A stretch of DNA of 19,217 bases from Tenericutes bacterium HGW-Tenericutes-5 (GTDB taxonomy: Bacteria; Bacillota_I; Bacilli_A; Izemoplasmatales; Hujiaoplasmataceae), in assembly GCA_002839125.1 (NCBI GenBank), contig PGXI01000012.1, forward strand, positions 1 through 19,217. Reading direction: 5' to 3'. The position numbers and the translations under genes are program-made. This document shows positions 7,007-14,456 of this stretch, piece after piece. Within the stretch, counting starts at the first letter, position 1; the number at the start of each line of letters is the position of its first letter. The notes under the pieces were generated by a model. The model saw only the letters and a program-made list of their open reading frames with translations. It did no database searches and had not been told where the DNA came from.

Positions 7007-7381
7007 ATGAAGTTTATTCATTCGTCACATGCCCCTGAGGCAATTGGTCCATATTCACAAGCTGTTTTGGTTGGAGATACCCTTTATGTATCTGGTCAAA
7101 CACCGATTAATCCATTAACAAAAAGAGTTGATGGCACTGAGATTAAAAGTCAAACACTGCAATGCTTACAAAACATTTTGGCTATTGTAGAAGAAGCGGG
7201 TATGAAGAAAAAAAATATTGTTAAATGCGGAGTATTTTTAAAAAACATGAGTATGTTTAAAGAGATGAACGAGGTTTATAATAGTTTTTTCGGAGACCAT
7301 AAACCAGCAAGAGTAACAGTTGAAGTTGCTAGATTACCCCTAGATGCTTTAGTTGAAATTGACTGCACAGCTTGCAAATAA
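7007..7381 (+). CDS. ridA: RidA family reactive enamine/imine deaminase
   Basis: A 124-residue YjgF/YER057c/UK114-type protein, the standard length of the family. RidA hydrolyses reactive enamine/imine intermediates such as 2-aminoacrylate, released by PLP enzymes, and so protects other PLP enzymes. The active form is a trimer in the cytoplasm. Seen here: 'APEAIGPYSQAV' at the N-terminus, 'LYVSGQTPINP', and 'PARVTVEVARLPLDALVEIDCTA' at the C-terminus, whose Arg in 'PAR' corresponds to the substrate-binding arginine of active RidA proteins. The usual 'EIDAIA' end is 'EIDCTA', a mild variation. ATG 7007 follows AAAGGAG with 8 bases between. It is the last gene of its unit, with a hairpin terminator starting at the stop codon. 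Subgroup assignment (true RidA or an Rid2-7 paralogue) is not certain. Confidence 0.93.
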   Translation: MKFIHSSHAPEAIGPYSQAVLVGDTLYVSGQTPINPLTKRVDGTEIKSQTLQCLQNILAIVEEAGMKKKNIVKCGVFLKNMSMFKEMNEVYNSFFGDHKPARVTVEVARLPLDALVEIDCTACK

Positions 7382-7410
7382 AAACACGAATTTATTTTCG
7401 TGTTTTTTTA
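7381..7410. terminator. Bidirectional hairpin terminator between ridA and the lipoprotein gene
   Basis: AAAACACGAA (7381-7390) pairs perfectly with TTCGTGTTTT (7397-7406) around a 6-base loop, followed by three more T on the plus strand. A-rich sequence on the other side provides T-rich sequence for the minus strand. It ends the plus-strand ridA unit and the minus-strand protease-lipoprotein unit. Confidence 0.9.
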
Positions 7411-7935
7411 TTATATAACATTAATAATTCTTCTGATAGAACTAGAATTACCTGACGAATCAGTAACTGTATATGTAATAATGTATGAACCCTTTGTAGC
7501 TATATCCACATTTCCTGACACAGCAACAGTTGTATTATTTTCGCTATTATCATCAACGCTTACACCAGCGTCAATCCAAGTTTGTCCTACTTTAATTGTA
7601 TCAATACCAGGATTCAACTCAATAACCGGTGGTGTTTCATCGATTACAACAACAATTCTAGTAAGTTCAAAGTAGAACTCCTTATATTCGAAACTATATG
7701 TAATATAATAAGTTCCAATCTCGTTAGTATTAACTGTATTTTCCAAAACTTCAGTGGATCTTTTTAGACCGAAAACTTTTGCGGTTACTCCTGGATCTTC
7801 ATATTCGCTATTTAGTGTTATTGTATCAACACCAGGATTCAAGTAAAAATTAATGTCATCAATCTTAGCATTGCAACCAACAAAAATGATAGAGGATATA
7901 ATAACAAAGAAAACAATTAATATTCTTTTATTCAT
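7411..7935 (-). CDS. Lipoprotein with two bacterial Ig-like (DUF5011-type) domains
   Basis: A 174-residue surface lipoprotein. The signal has basic MNKR, a hydrophobic core and IFVGC, with Cys21 as the lipid anchor. After it come two Ig-like domains (about 29-98 and 101-174), each opening with 'LNPG[VI]DTI' and ending in the 'G.Y.ITY' strand; the second also has 'TDSSGNSSS', typical of DUF5011/HYR-like folds. No catalytic motif is present, so an adhesion or scaffold role is likely. The start is taken as ATG 7935, which has AGAGGTG 6-7 bases upstream; GTG 7942-7944 lies inside that site. The first 8 bases overlap the end of the protease gene, so the two are probably translated together. The same repeats occur in the protease C-terminus. 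Confidence 0.85.
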   Translation of the reverse strand: MNKRILIVFFVIISSIIFVGCNAKIDDINFYLNPGVDTITLNSEYEDPGVTAKVFGLKRSTEVLENTVNTNEIGTYYITYSFEYKEFYFELTRIVVVIDETPPVIELNPGIDTIKVGQTWIDAGVSVDDNSENNTTVAVSGNVDIATKGSYIITYTVTDSSGNSSSIRRIINVI

Positions 7936-10036
7936 CGTCTTCACCTCTTACATAATACCATTCCAGGTCGGTAACAGGATTAAATTCACTGTCAATAACA
8001 AAAACGTATTTACATTTTTCATAAATTATTTCATTAAAAGTAACTTGATATGTAACTTTATATATACCTGTAACAGAAGTATCAATATCGCTAATAACAA
8101 TCACATCGCCAACATTTGATGTAGCACCTTCTTCAGTATAAACATCATCCTTGAGTATAGTTGTAATGCCAGGATTAATAGTAATTATTACTTCTTGAGG
8201 CTTTTCAATGACATTTACCATTCTAATAACTGTTTCAACAACCTCTTCTTCATAAATAACGTCATATTCAACTGTATAAATTCCAATTTCACTAGTATTT
8301 ACTGGTGAGTTAACAACAAAAGATAATCTGTTATCACCCAACGAAATTCCAGTGTCAATCCACTCTTCGTTCAGATGGATTGTGTCTATTCCTGGGTTTA
8401 AAACAGCCATTTCAAAAAATAAGATTTTTTTGTAAATAGGTTTTACAATCAGGTCAGAGTTGATATTGTTAAGATTTTGATCCCAATTCAAAAAAACATA
8501 ATCAAATAAGTCATCACTTTCTTTTAGTGGAGCTTCAGGAGAAGCTAATGATGCATTAGGCACTACTAGAAATTCCTGATAAAAATCATTATTTTGATCA
8601 AGGAAAGTTACAAGATACTTAAATTGTTCTACCCGTGCATATAAAGTAAGGTTATCGATAATAATCTGTTCTATGTATTTGGATTCAAAACCAATATCAT
8701 AATACCATCCATAAAATCTCATACTTTCTATTTCAATATCAGGGAGACTAAGAAGTGTACTTCCACTCATAACTTGTAATTCATCATAAATCTCATCATT
8801 GTAGATTAAACTGATTGTGAAATATATGGGTTCATATTTAGCGTATAAAACAGTATCACTAGTAAATAGATATTCATTAGGTAATTGATTTGTAAGAAAC
8901 TCATCTAAGTACCAACCGTCAAATTCATAGTGCTCCAATATTGGACTATTTATTATTGGTAATGATGAATTTACATCGACCCAAAATGCTTCGTTTTCTT
9001 CATTGTTATTCTTGACTAAAGTGATTTTAACTAAATCAGTCAATAACGAGTTGTTTAGGTTAATTAAACCATAGCCGTAATAATCATCTCTACCAGCATC
9101 ACCAAGATCAACAGAACTTCTTGTTAAATTCTGATGAATTTCATCGTAAGAGAAATTACCAGTACTTATCAGTAAAGCAATTAAAGCACTTACATGCGGT
9201 GCAGAAAATGATGTACCGCTAACCTTCGCAAATCCATTGTCAAGATTAGTTGTATATAATAAATCTCCCGGTGCGACTAGATCAACATATTCACCATAAT
9301 TAGAAAAATAACTAATTTCACTATTTTCACTAACTGATCCAACTGATATAACAGTTGGATAAGAAGCGGGATAAAACGGAACATCGTTACCATCATTTCC
9401 AGAAGAAGCAACAACAAAAACTTCATTTTGATGTGCATATTCAACAGCTGCTAAAACTGTAGAATCTTGTGACGTGCTTCCTAATGAGAGATTAATCACA
9501 TCGGCGCCATTATCAACGGCATAATATATTCCTTTGACTATTAGGCTGTTTGCATACCCTTCTTCACCTGGTCTATTAACTTTAATAACCATTAATTGAA
9601 CATTATCAGTTAAACCATCAATTCCAAAATCATTGTCTCTTTTAGCAGCTATTATTCCAGCAACATTGGTTCCGTGACCTAAATCATCTTCAACATAAGC
9701 GATTCCGACCTCTTCGGTATAGGCATTATAAGACAAGTCCGAAATTCTACCAACTAGTTCTTGATGATCAGTATCGATTCCTGAATCGATAATCGCTACA
9801 GTCACTCCAGCGTCTCCAGTTTCTATTTGCCAAGCTTGATAAGCATCAACTAAGTCAAGATTATACTGTTGCGCCGTGTAGTCATTTGTGGGGACTTGTT
9901 CCCAAGGGGGTCCAGTTGGAATAGATAAGCTATTAATACTAGCGCTATTTAAATTTAAAAATGGAAAAAAGGCGAAAGTAGTAATAATCGCCAATGATAA
10001 AATTATTAAAGTTTTTCTGAAGATATTATTATTCAA
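7928..10036 (-). CDS. Secreted subtilisin-like serine protease (S8) with InlB-type and Ig-like repeats
   Basis: An extracellular endopeptidase of 702 residues. A signal peptide (about 1-32) is followed almost directly by the S8 catalytic domain (about 55-330), with Asp84 in 'VAIIDSGID', His121 in 'GHGTNVAGI', oxyanion Asn214 in 'SSGNDG' and Ser276 in 'GTSFSAPHV'. All catalytic residues are intact, and no I9-type propeptide is visible. Residues about 335-540 hold three InlB B-repeat-like units (e.g. 'YEFDGWYLDEFLTN', 'FYGWYYDIGF'). About 545-685 holds two Ig-like domains opening with 'LNPGIDTI' and 'INPGITTI'. There is no LPXTG or C-terminal TM helix. Start TTG 10036 is chosen because AAGGTG stands 6 bases before it; GTG 10045 is the alternative, but that codon is part of the Shine-Dalgarno. 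The stop overlaps the lipoprotein start. A TATAAT (10066-10071) upstream lacks a good -35. Confidence 0.93.
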   Translation of the reverse strand: MNNNIFRKTLIILSLAIITTFAFFPFLNLNSASINSLSIPTGPPWEQVPTNDYTAQQYNLDLVDAYQAWQIETGDAGVTVAIIDSGIDTDHQELVGRISDLSYNAYTEEVGIAYVEDDLGHGTNVAGIIAAKRDNDFGIDGLTDNVQLMVIKVNRPGEEGYANSLIVKGIYYAVDNGADVINLSLGSTSQDSTVLAAVEYAHQNEVFVVASSGNDGNDVPFYPASYPTVISVGSVSENSEISYFSNYGEYVDLVAPGDLLYTTNLDNGFAKVSGTSFSAPHVSALIALLISTGNFSYDEIHQNLTRSSVDLGDAGRDDYYGYGLINLNNSLLTDLVKITLVKNNNEENEAFWVDVNSSLPIINSPILEHYEFDGWYLDEFLTNQLPNEYLFTSDTVLYAKYEPIYFTISLIYNDEIYDELQVMSGSTLLSLPDIEIESMRFYGWYYDIGFESKYIEQIIIDNLTLYARVEQFKYLVTFLDQNNDFYQEFLVVPNASLASPEAPLKESDDLFDYVFLNWDQNLNNINSDLIVKPIYKKILFFEMAVLNPGIDTIHLNEEWIDTGISLGDNRLSFVVNSPVNTSEIGIYTVEYDVIYEEEVVETVIRMVNVIEKPQEVIITINPGITTILKDDVYTEEGATSNVGDVIVISDIDTSVTGIYKVTYQVTFNEIIYEKCKYVFVIDSEFNPVTDLEWYYVRGEDDE

Positions 10037-10042
10037 TATTAT

Positions 10043-10048
10043 CACCTT
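10043..10048 (-). promoter_or_regulatory. Ribosome binding site of the subtilase gene (selects a TTG start)
   Basis: AAGGTG is 6 bases upstream of TTG 10036. The GTG inside this site is in frame and could be mis-called as the start. Confidence 0.6.
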
Positions 10049-10110
10049 AATTTATGTACTATTTAATTATACGTAATAATAATATATTTTATTGGTCTAA
10101 ATTGCAAATA

Positions 10111-10141
10111 AAAGAGAACTAAATAAATTTTAGTTCTCTTT
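10111..10141 (-). terminator. Hairpin terminator after the 10159-11601 gene
   Basis: AAAGAGAACTAAA (10111-10123) pairs perfectly over 13 bp with TTTAGTTCTCTTT (10129-10141) around a 5-base loop. On the minus strand the stem ends in TTT and is followed by TATTTG. It separates this gene from the protease gene on the same strand. Confidence 0.82.
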
Positions 10142-10158
10142 GATAAATAAATTAAAAA

Positions 10159-11601
10159 TTACACTAAGAAAAGTCTCTCAAAAAATGCTTGTAAGAATTC
10201 TAGTAATGACCTGCCACCCAAGAATGGAATTTTATCAAACAACCAGGCGATTTGACTGATTACTGGAGCATCAGGATAATAAATTGATAGTGGTATAAAT
10301 ATCGCAATAAATATTGAAACGAAAAATAGAATTAGAACAGTTATTTTGAACCATTTAGGGAAGAGTTTTTTAGAAATAGCATCAAGTTTAAAATTACTCT
10401 TAGTTGTATCCTCCTGGAGGTTTTCAACTTTGGTTTGTAACTCTAAAACTATTTGTTTTAGCGATAATATTTCATTCTTTAGTTCTTCAATACTTTCAGA
10501 GTCTTGTTGAATAATAACCGGTTTTACAGGTTTTTCTTCAACCTTAGTTTCTTCATGTTTCTTTTCTTCTTGAATATCAGAAATGATGTCATCACTAACT
10601 TCAGGAGTTACAATAACAGGCTCTTTCTTTGGCTCTACTAAAGGTTTAATTACTTCTTCAGGTTCTTTATCAGCTTCTTCAATTCTAGTTTCAAAATCGA
10701 CAACGATTTCATCGGTTTCTTGGTCTAGTTTGGCTAAAGCTTCAGGATCTTGAAGGTATCTTTTCGCAACAACATTTCGTGAATCATATTCTTTATACAT
10801 ATATTCAATCATTTGATCTTTATTGATATATGCAAAAGCGATAATGTTATTTAATCTTGCGAAGTCTTCTAGTTCCTTTAAATTAAATTCTTTCAATTCA
10901 GAATGAATATCAGGAATGTACTCATTCCTTTTCTTTAGTTCACTAACAACTATTTCCATAACTTGATTCTTTGTTAATCTGGTAGGAACTTTCATATTAT
11001 ATTTAGAACCGATTTGTTTTATTTCACTTATAGTAGCGCTCAAAACCACTCTACTTGCGAAAACACTTCTAGTAAGTCCGTCAAATGTATCGACTTCATC
11101 ATAAATAAAAGGTTCAATGGCTTTATTAAAAAGTCTTAATGGTGGAGTTCCTTGATTATTTTCATACTTTTTTGAGGCTTTCTCAATAAAAGTTGCAATA
11201 TCCTCTTTAGGAACGGCTTCTTTAAGGAAGAAATTCAATAGACGTTTCCAAAATTCGAATAAAAATTCTCGCTCTAAATCCTTATTGTTAAATTTATAAA
11301 TTTCGTTTTCAAATTGAGTTTCAGAAAAGGAATCAATCCAAGTTAGTCTCGTTTGTCTACGCGATTCTTCAAGTCTTTCAGGGCCTTCAGCGTCACTTTC
11401 TGACTGTAATAAATCATTGTATTCTTGTTGCAAAACTGGAAACAAAACCTTTTGTAAAGAGTTGAAACGGATTGATCTAGGAATATTAATATCAAGTTCG
11501 CTTAAAAAATTGGCAATTTCTTCCCCAGGAACATTGACTAAATTTTCTGCTATTTCATCAATCGAGTAATCTTTATTTAGTTTTTGATAAACATCTTTCA
11601 T
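10159..11601 (-). CDS. Unrecognised C-terminally membrane-anchored protein with SAP/Rho-N-like helical motifs
   Basis: No known family is recognised. The 480-residue protein has no signal peptide. Its N-terminal 280 residues are charged and helical and contain three segments that resemble the SAP/Rho-N helix-turn-helix: about 28-58 ('LSELDINIPRSIRFNSLQKV'), 190-222 ('KVPTRLTKNQVMEIVVSEL') and 238-272 ('LKELEDFARLNNI...INKDQMIEYMY'). Residues about 298-365 are a low-complexity linker rich in E, K, P and V, 368-400 a predicted coiled coil ('IEELKNEILSLKQIVLEL'), and 419-441 a strong TM helix, followed by a hydrophobic, probably amphipathic tail. The bulk should be cytoplasmic and oligomeric. 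SAP-like motifs often bind nucleic acid, so a membrane tether is conceivable, but this is inference. ATG 11601 has AAAGGAGA upstream. It is a single gene with its own promoter and terminator. Confidence 0.85.
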   Translation of the reverse strand: MKDVYQKLNKDYSIDEIAENLVNVPGEEIANFLSELDINIPRSIRFNSLQKVLFPVLQQEYNDLLQSESDAEGPERLEESRRQTRLTWIDSFSETQFENEIYKFNNKDLEREFLFEFWKRLLNFFLKEAVPKEDIATFIEKASKKYENNQGTPPLRLFNKAIEPFIYDEVDTFDGLTRSVFASRVVLSATISEIKQIGSKYNMKVPTRLTKNQVMEIVVSELKKRNEYIPDIHSELKEFNLKELEDFARLNNIIAFAYINKDQMIEYMYKEYDSRNVVAKRYLQDPEALAKLDQETDEIVVDFETRIEEADKEPEEVIKPLVEPKKEPVIVTPEVSDDIISDIQEEKKHEETKVEEKPVKPVIIQQDSESIEELKNEILSLKQIVLELQTKVENLQEDTTKSNFKLDAISKKLFPKWFKITVLILFFVSIFIAIFIPLSIYYPDAPVISQIAWLFDKIPFLGGRSLLEFLQAFFERLFLV

Positions 11602-11641
11602 AATGATTCTCCTTTTTATCTTTCATTGATATAACAAAGGT

Positions 11642-11650
11642 ATTATAACA
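11642..11650 (-). promoter_or_regulatory. Extended -10 promoter of the 10159-11601 gene
   Basis: TGtTATAAT on the minus strand is a perfect extended -10 element. TTTATT lies 17 bases upstream as a poor -35. Expected start is about 40 bases before the ATG. Confidence 0.7.
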
Positions 11651-11684
11651 TAACACATATAAAAAATAAATCCATTGATTAGAA

Positions 11685-11719
11685 AAAAAACCACAAAACA
11701 TAAAGGTTTTGGGTTTTTT
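11685..11719 (-). terminator. Hairpin terminator after the ketopantoate reductase-like gene
   Basis: AAAAAACC-A-CAAAAC (11685-11699) pairs with GTTTTG-GGTTTTTT (11706-11719), a 14-bp stem with one bulged A and a 6-base loop. On the minus strand it runs into eight T, a classic intrinsic terminator 12 bases past the stop codon. Confidence 0.85.
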
Positions 11720-11731
11720 AGCATATTTTTA

Positions 11732-12742
11732 TTATTTCAACAATTCGAGATTGCTCCAGCTTGATTTTAGTTTATTGTCTTCAATTAAATGAACTATTGA
11801 GACTATCTTATCGTTTAAAGGTGTATCGACATTAAATAAATCACCATGTTCGCAAACCATTCCATTAATTGCTTCAATCTCAGTTTTTCTTCCTTCTTTT
11901 AAATCTCTTAGCATACTAGATTTTATTAATCGATGTTTCTTCATAGCTAAAGGTATAAGCATTAAACTAATATACCTTTTAAATTTGTTATTATAATCCA
12001 ATAATTTGATTATATCCTTACCCTGCAGTGGTTCAACTTTTATTCCTCCTGCTTTAGTTACTTCAATGCATTCTTTGATGATTTTTAGAGCGAATAACCT
12101 TGATTCTTTATTCTTGGCTATCTCACCAAAATTAGCATCAGTAATAACAGACAAACCACTGAATGCGGCATTGATCATTAATTTAGCCCAACGTGCACCT
12201 GTGAAGTTATTTTCAATAGTTACTTCACCCATAGAATTAAGCAATTCAACGATATAGTTAAATAATAAATCGTCATTATTGCCATACTTGCCTATACTGA
12301 AAGTTAAAGTTTCTCTATTAGGCTCTGAAGTTAACTCACTGATACCTTTACCATGGAACGTTGCACCCCAACTCATCGTACAACCACAAGTTTTGTCTTT
12401 TCCGATCACATCAGCAACAGATTTTTCTGGTAATCCGTTTTGCATAGTGCATATTAATGATTTTTCTTTTAGGAAAGGAATCAAACTTTCAACTATCTCT
12501 TTATTATGTTTTTGCTTAGTCATCAATAGAATAATATCGTACTTGTCTTTTATCTCATTTGGAGTTATTGCTTTTACAGTTTGAACAAATTCTATTTTAC
12601 CAATTATTTGAGCTCCTATTTCATTCAAAGCTTTTACATGTTCTTCATTACGATTGATAAGGTCAATCTCATATCCGGCTTTAGTTATATATGCACCTAA
12701 TATTGTACCCATTGCACCAGCGCCGTAAATACCAACTTTCAT
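11732..12742 (-). CDS. Ketopantoate reductase (ApbA/PanE) family protein
   Basis: A cytoplasmic NAD(P)H-dependent 2-oxoacid reductase of 336 residues. PanE reduces 2-dehydropantoate to pantoate in coenzyme A synthesis. An N-terminal Rossmann fold shows GAGAMG at residues 7-12 and 'MQNGLP' near 100-105. The C-terminal helical domain (PF08546 type) has the expected 'ARWAKLMINAAFSG' (Lys187, Asn191) and 'KEGRKTEIEAINGMV' (Glu288), which match the catalytic Lys and Glu of PanE. The length is slightly above E. coli PanE (303). Many organisms carry paralogues of this family that act on other oxoacids, and no pantothenate gene is nearby, so the symbol panE is withheld. Start ATG follows TAGGAGG. It has its own extended -10 promoter and terminator, diverging from the GGDEF gene. 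Confidence 0.9.
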   Translation of the reverse strand: MKVGIYGAGAMGTILGAYITKAGYEIDLINRNEEHVKALNEIGAQIIGKIEFVQTVKAITPNEIKDKYDIILLMTKQKHNKEIVESLIPFLKEKSLICTMQNGLPEKSVADVIGKDKTCGCTMSWGATFHGKGISELTSEPNRETLTFSIGKYGNNDDLLFNYIVELLNSMGEVTIENNFTGARWAKLMINAAFSGLSVITDANFGEIAKNKESRLFALKIIKECIEVTKAGGIKVEPLQGKDIIKLLDYNNKFKRYISLMLIPLAMKKHRLIKSSMLRDLKEGRKTEIEAINGMVCEHGDLFNVDTPLNDKIVSIVHLIEDNKLKSSWSNLELLK

Positions 12743-12766
12743 AAATACCTCCTACGAATATACTAA

Positions 12767-12775
12767 AGTATAACA
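12767..12775 (-). promoter_or_regulatory. Extended -10 promoter of the ketopantoate reductase-like gene
   Basis: TGtTATACT on the minus strand, 24 bases before the ATG, preceded by a T-run. No usable -35 is seen at 17 bases. Confidence 0.6.
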
Positions 12776-12821
12776 AAAAAAATAAACTTTTTCTATGTAT
12801 TTTGTGTACTGTTTTGATATA

Positions 12822-12850
12822 TTGAGACTTTTTATGTCGGTAATTTTAAT
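12822..12850 (+). promoter_or_regulatory. Candidate promoter 1 of the GGDEF gene
   Basis: TTGAGA (12822-12827) and TTTAAT (12845-12850) are separated by exactly 17 bases; each box has one mismatch to consensus. Confidence 0.5.
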
Positions 12851-12879
12851 GACTACTACAATATCTTATAAAAAACGTG

Positions 12880-12885
12880 TATAAT
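12880..12885 (+). promoter_or_regulatory. Candidate promoter 2 of the GGDEF gene (-10 box)
   Basis: A perfect TATAAT preceded by TG with no gap base. The hexamer 17 bases upstream (TACAAT) is a poor -35. It would give a leader of about 30 bases. Confidence 0.4.
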
Positions 12886-12910
12886 ATTATGTGTGTATAT
12901 ACTAAGTTGA

Positions 12911-12917
12911 AGGGGTG
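12911..12917 (+). promoter_or_regulatory. Ribosome binding site of the GGDEF gene (selects a TTG start)
   Basis: AGGGGTG lies 6 bases before TTG 12924. The in-frame GTG at 12915 is part of this site and has no good site of its own. Confidence 0.55.
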
Positions 12918-12923
12918 TTTGAA

Positions 12924-14456
12924 TTGAGTTTATTCTTATGGATACTATATATGTTTGTAGCATCCTTATCTGTCATGCCTTTGGCAAGATTGGATTTTTT
13001 TAATGTGAGTCCCAGATATAAGTATTTCAAATATCTTAGTATATTTATGTTTTTATGGACATTAATAATAGGTCTAGTTTATATCACCACAAATCCATAC
13101 ATTACTTATTATGCAAGTTTAACTATATACCCCTTAGTCTTTTTACTTACAGCGCTAATATTTTTAGCTATTATGAAGTACTTAAATAGAAGAGTTCCAA
13201 AATTACTCATTTACTTTTTTGTACTATTTTTTATTTTAGATATAGGCTTTTCTTATACTAACAATCTACATCAATTGGTACTTCAAATTGGTTTTAGTAA
13301 TTCTTTAACCTACGATATGATTTCTTCAGCTAATCATGGCACAGTATTCTATATACACACGGCAATTTGTTACAGTATTTTACTTATAGCAATGGTTTCA
13401 ATTATGGGGAGTTTATTTAATAACCTTAAAAAAGAAAAAGATGTTTTTCCGTTCGTTACTATGGTTTTGGCCATTATACTCGGTATCACAGCTAATATAA
13501 TTCACATATTTGTTTATAGCATTGCGCTAGATCCTACTTATATAGCTTTAGTATTATTGATTACATTATTATATGGCATCTTTTATATGAGAGACTTGAA
13601 ACTTATTTTTAAGTTTAATGGCAACGAATTTATTCTTAACAATTTACGTGAGATGTATCTATTAGTTAATCAAAGAGGAATAATAATTTCCGCATCCAAT
13701 GAATTGGTAAGCAGATTCAAATTGGATATTGAATCTGAACTAACTTTTGATGACTTTAAGCGATTGGCAGTTGAAAAAGCGGTTATATATAAAGACTCTA
13801 AATCGATTGAAAATTACTATGATAAAAATAAGATTTATCTACATATGATGGAAAAGGAAATTAATTTACCGTTTTTAAAACATTCTGGTAAATTCTACTT
13901 GTTCTATGATGAAACTCAAAATCAAAAAAACATTAATGATATTAACTATGTAATGACGCATGATTTAATGACCAAGATATATAATCGAAACTACTTTGAA
14001 AGTCTAGAAAAAGACATAGAAAATAACTATAACAATTATTCTTTGATTATGTTTGACTTAGATGGTTTAAAGTTATTTAATGATTATTTGGGTCATAGTG
14101 AAGGTGATAAGCTTTTAATAAGATTTGCGGAAACTTTAAAAGACATATCTAAGAAGTACGAAAACTTAATTCCAATTAGAATGGGTGGGGATGAGTTTTT
14201 ATTAATAGCACTCAATAAAGATATGAATGATATCGAAGAAATAGTTTATGATTTAAAGAAAAACACTTCCAGTACTAACTTATCAGAGCATATAGGATTT
14301 TCTTATGGTTATTCTCAAAATAATTTCAGTAATAAAAGATTCAGGAAAGTATTAATAGAAGCGGACGTTAATCTTTATACAATGAAAACTTCAAGAAAGA
14401 AAGCAAAAGAAGAGTTAGAAGAGTATTTAAAGAGGCACCAAGTCACTCATATTTAA
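12924..14456 (+). CDS. Seven-helix membrane receptor fused to a GGDEF diguanylate cyclase
   Basis: A 510-residue signalling protein predicted to make cyclic di-GMP from two GTP in response to a membrane or external cue. The first 225 residues form about seven hydrophobic helices with short loops, like the N-terminal 7TM unit of some histidine kinases. A linker at about 230-335 ('MYLLVNQRGIIISASNELV') resembles a PAS domain. The GGDEF domain (about 340-495) has 'THDLMTKIYNRNYF', the metal-binding 'MFDLDGLKLFND', 'LGHSEGDKLL' and an intact GGDEF at 421-425, so activity is likely. The inhibitory RxxD site expected before GGDEF is replaced by 'YENL', so product feedback through the I-site is probably missing. 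No EAL or HD-GYP domain is attached. Start TTG 12924 is chosen from the ribosome binding site; GTG 12915 is possible. Confidence 0.93.
   Translation: MSLFLWILYMFVASLSVMPLARLDFFNVSPRYKYFKYLSIFMFLWTLIIGLVYITTNPYITYYASLTIYPLVFLLTALIFLAIMKYLNRRVPKLLIYFFVLFFILDIGFSYTNNLHQLVLQIGFSNSLTYDMISSANHGTVFYIHTAICYSILLIAMVSIMGSLFNNLKKEKDVFPFVTMVLAIILGITANIIHIFVYSIALDPTYIALVLLITLLYGIFYMRDLKLIFKFNGNEFILNNLREMYLLVNQRGIIISASNELVSRFKLDIESELTFDDFKRLAVEKAVIYKDSKSIENYYDKNKIYLHMMEKEINLPFLKHSGKFYLFYDETQNQKNINDINYVMTHDLMTKIYNRNYFESLEKDIENNYNNYSLIMFDLDGLKLFNDYLGHSEGDKLLIRFAETLKDISKKYENLIPIRMGGDEFLLIALNKDMNDIEEIVYDLKKNTSSTNLSEHIGFSYGYSQNNFSNKRFRKVLIEADVNLYTMKTSRKKAKEELEEYLKRHQVTHI

Noticed and set aside
7400..8119. Three plus-strand open frames opposite the lipoprotein and protease genes
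   Set aside because: They read through the terminator or run antisense to the Ig-like repeats. The minus frames carry a lipobox, coherent repeats and good ribosome binding sites.
7411..8410. Repeated motif across the lipoprotein and protease genes considered as a DNA repeat or recombination array
   Set aside because: The similarity is at the protein level (LNPGIDTI and surrounding strands) and the DNA copies have diverged; no direct DNA repeat long enough to suggest recombination or phase variation was seen.
12006..12584. Plus-strand open frames of 83 and 101 codons opposite the ketopantoate reductase-like gene
   Set aside because: Antisense to a protein with intact family motifs, with no promoter or ribosome binding site.
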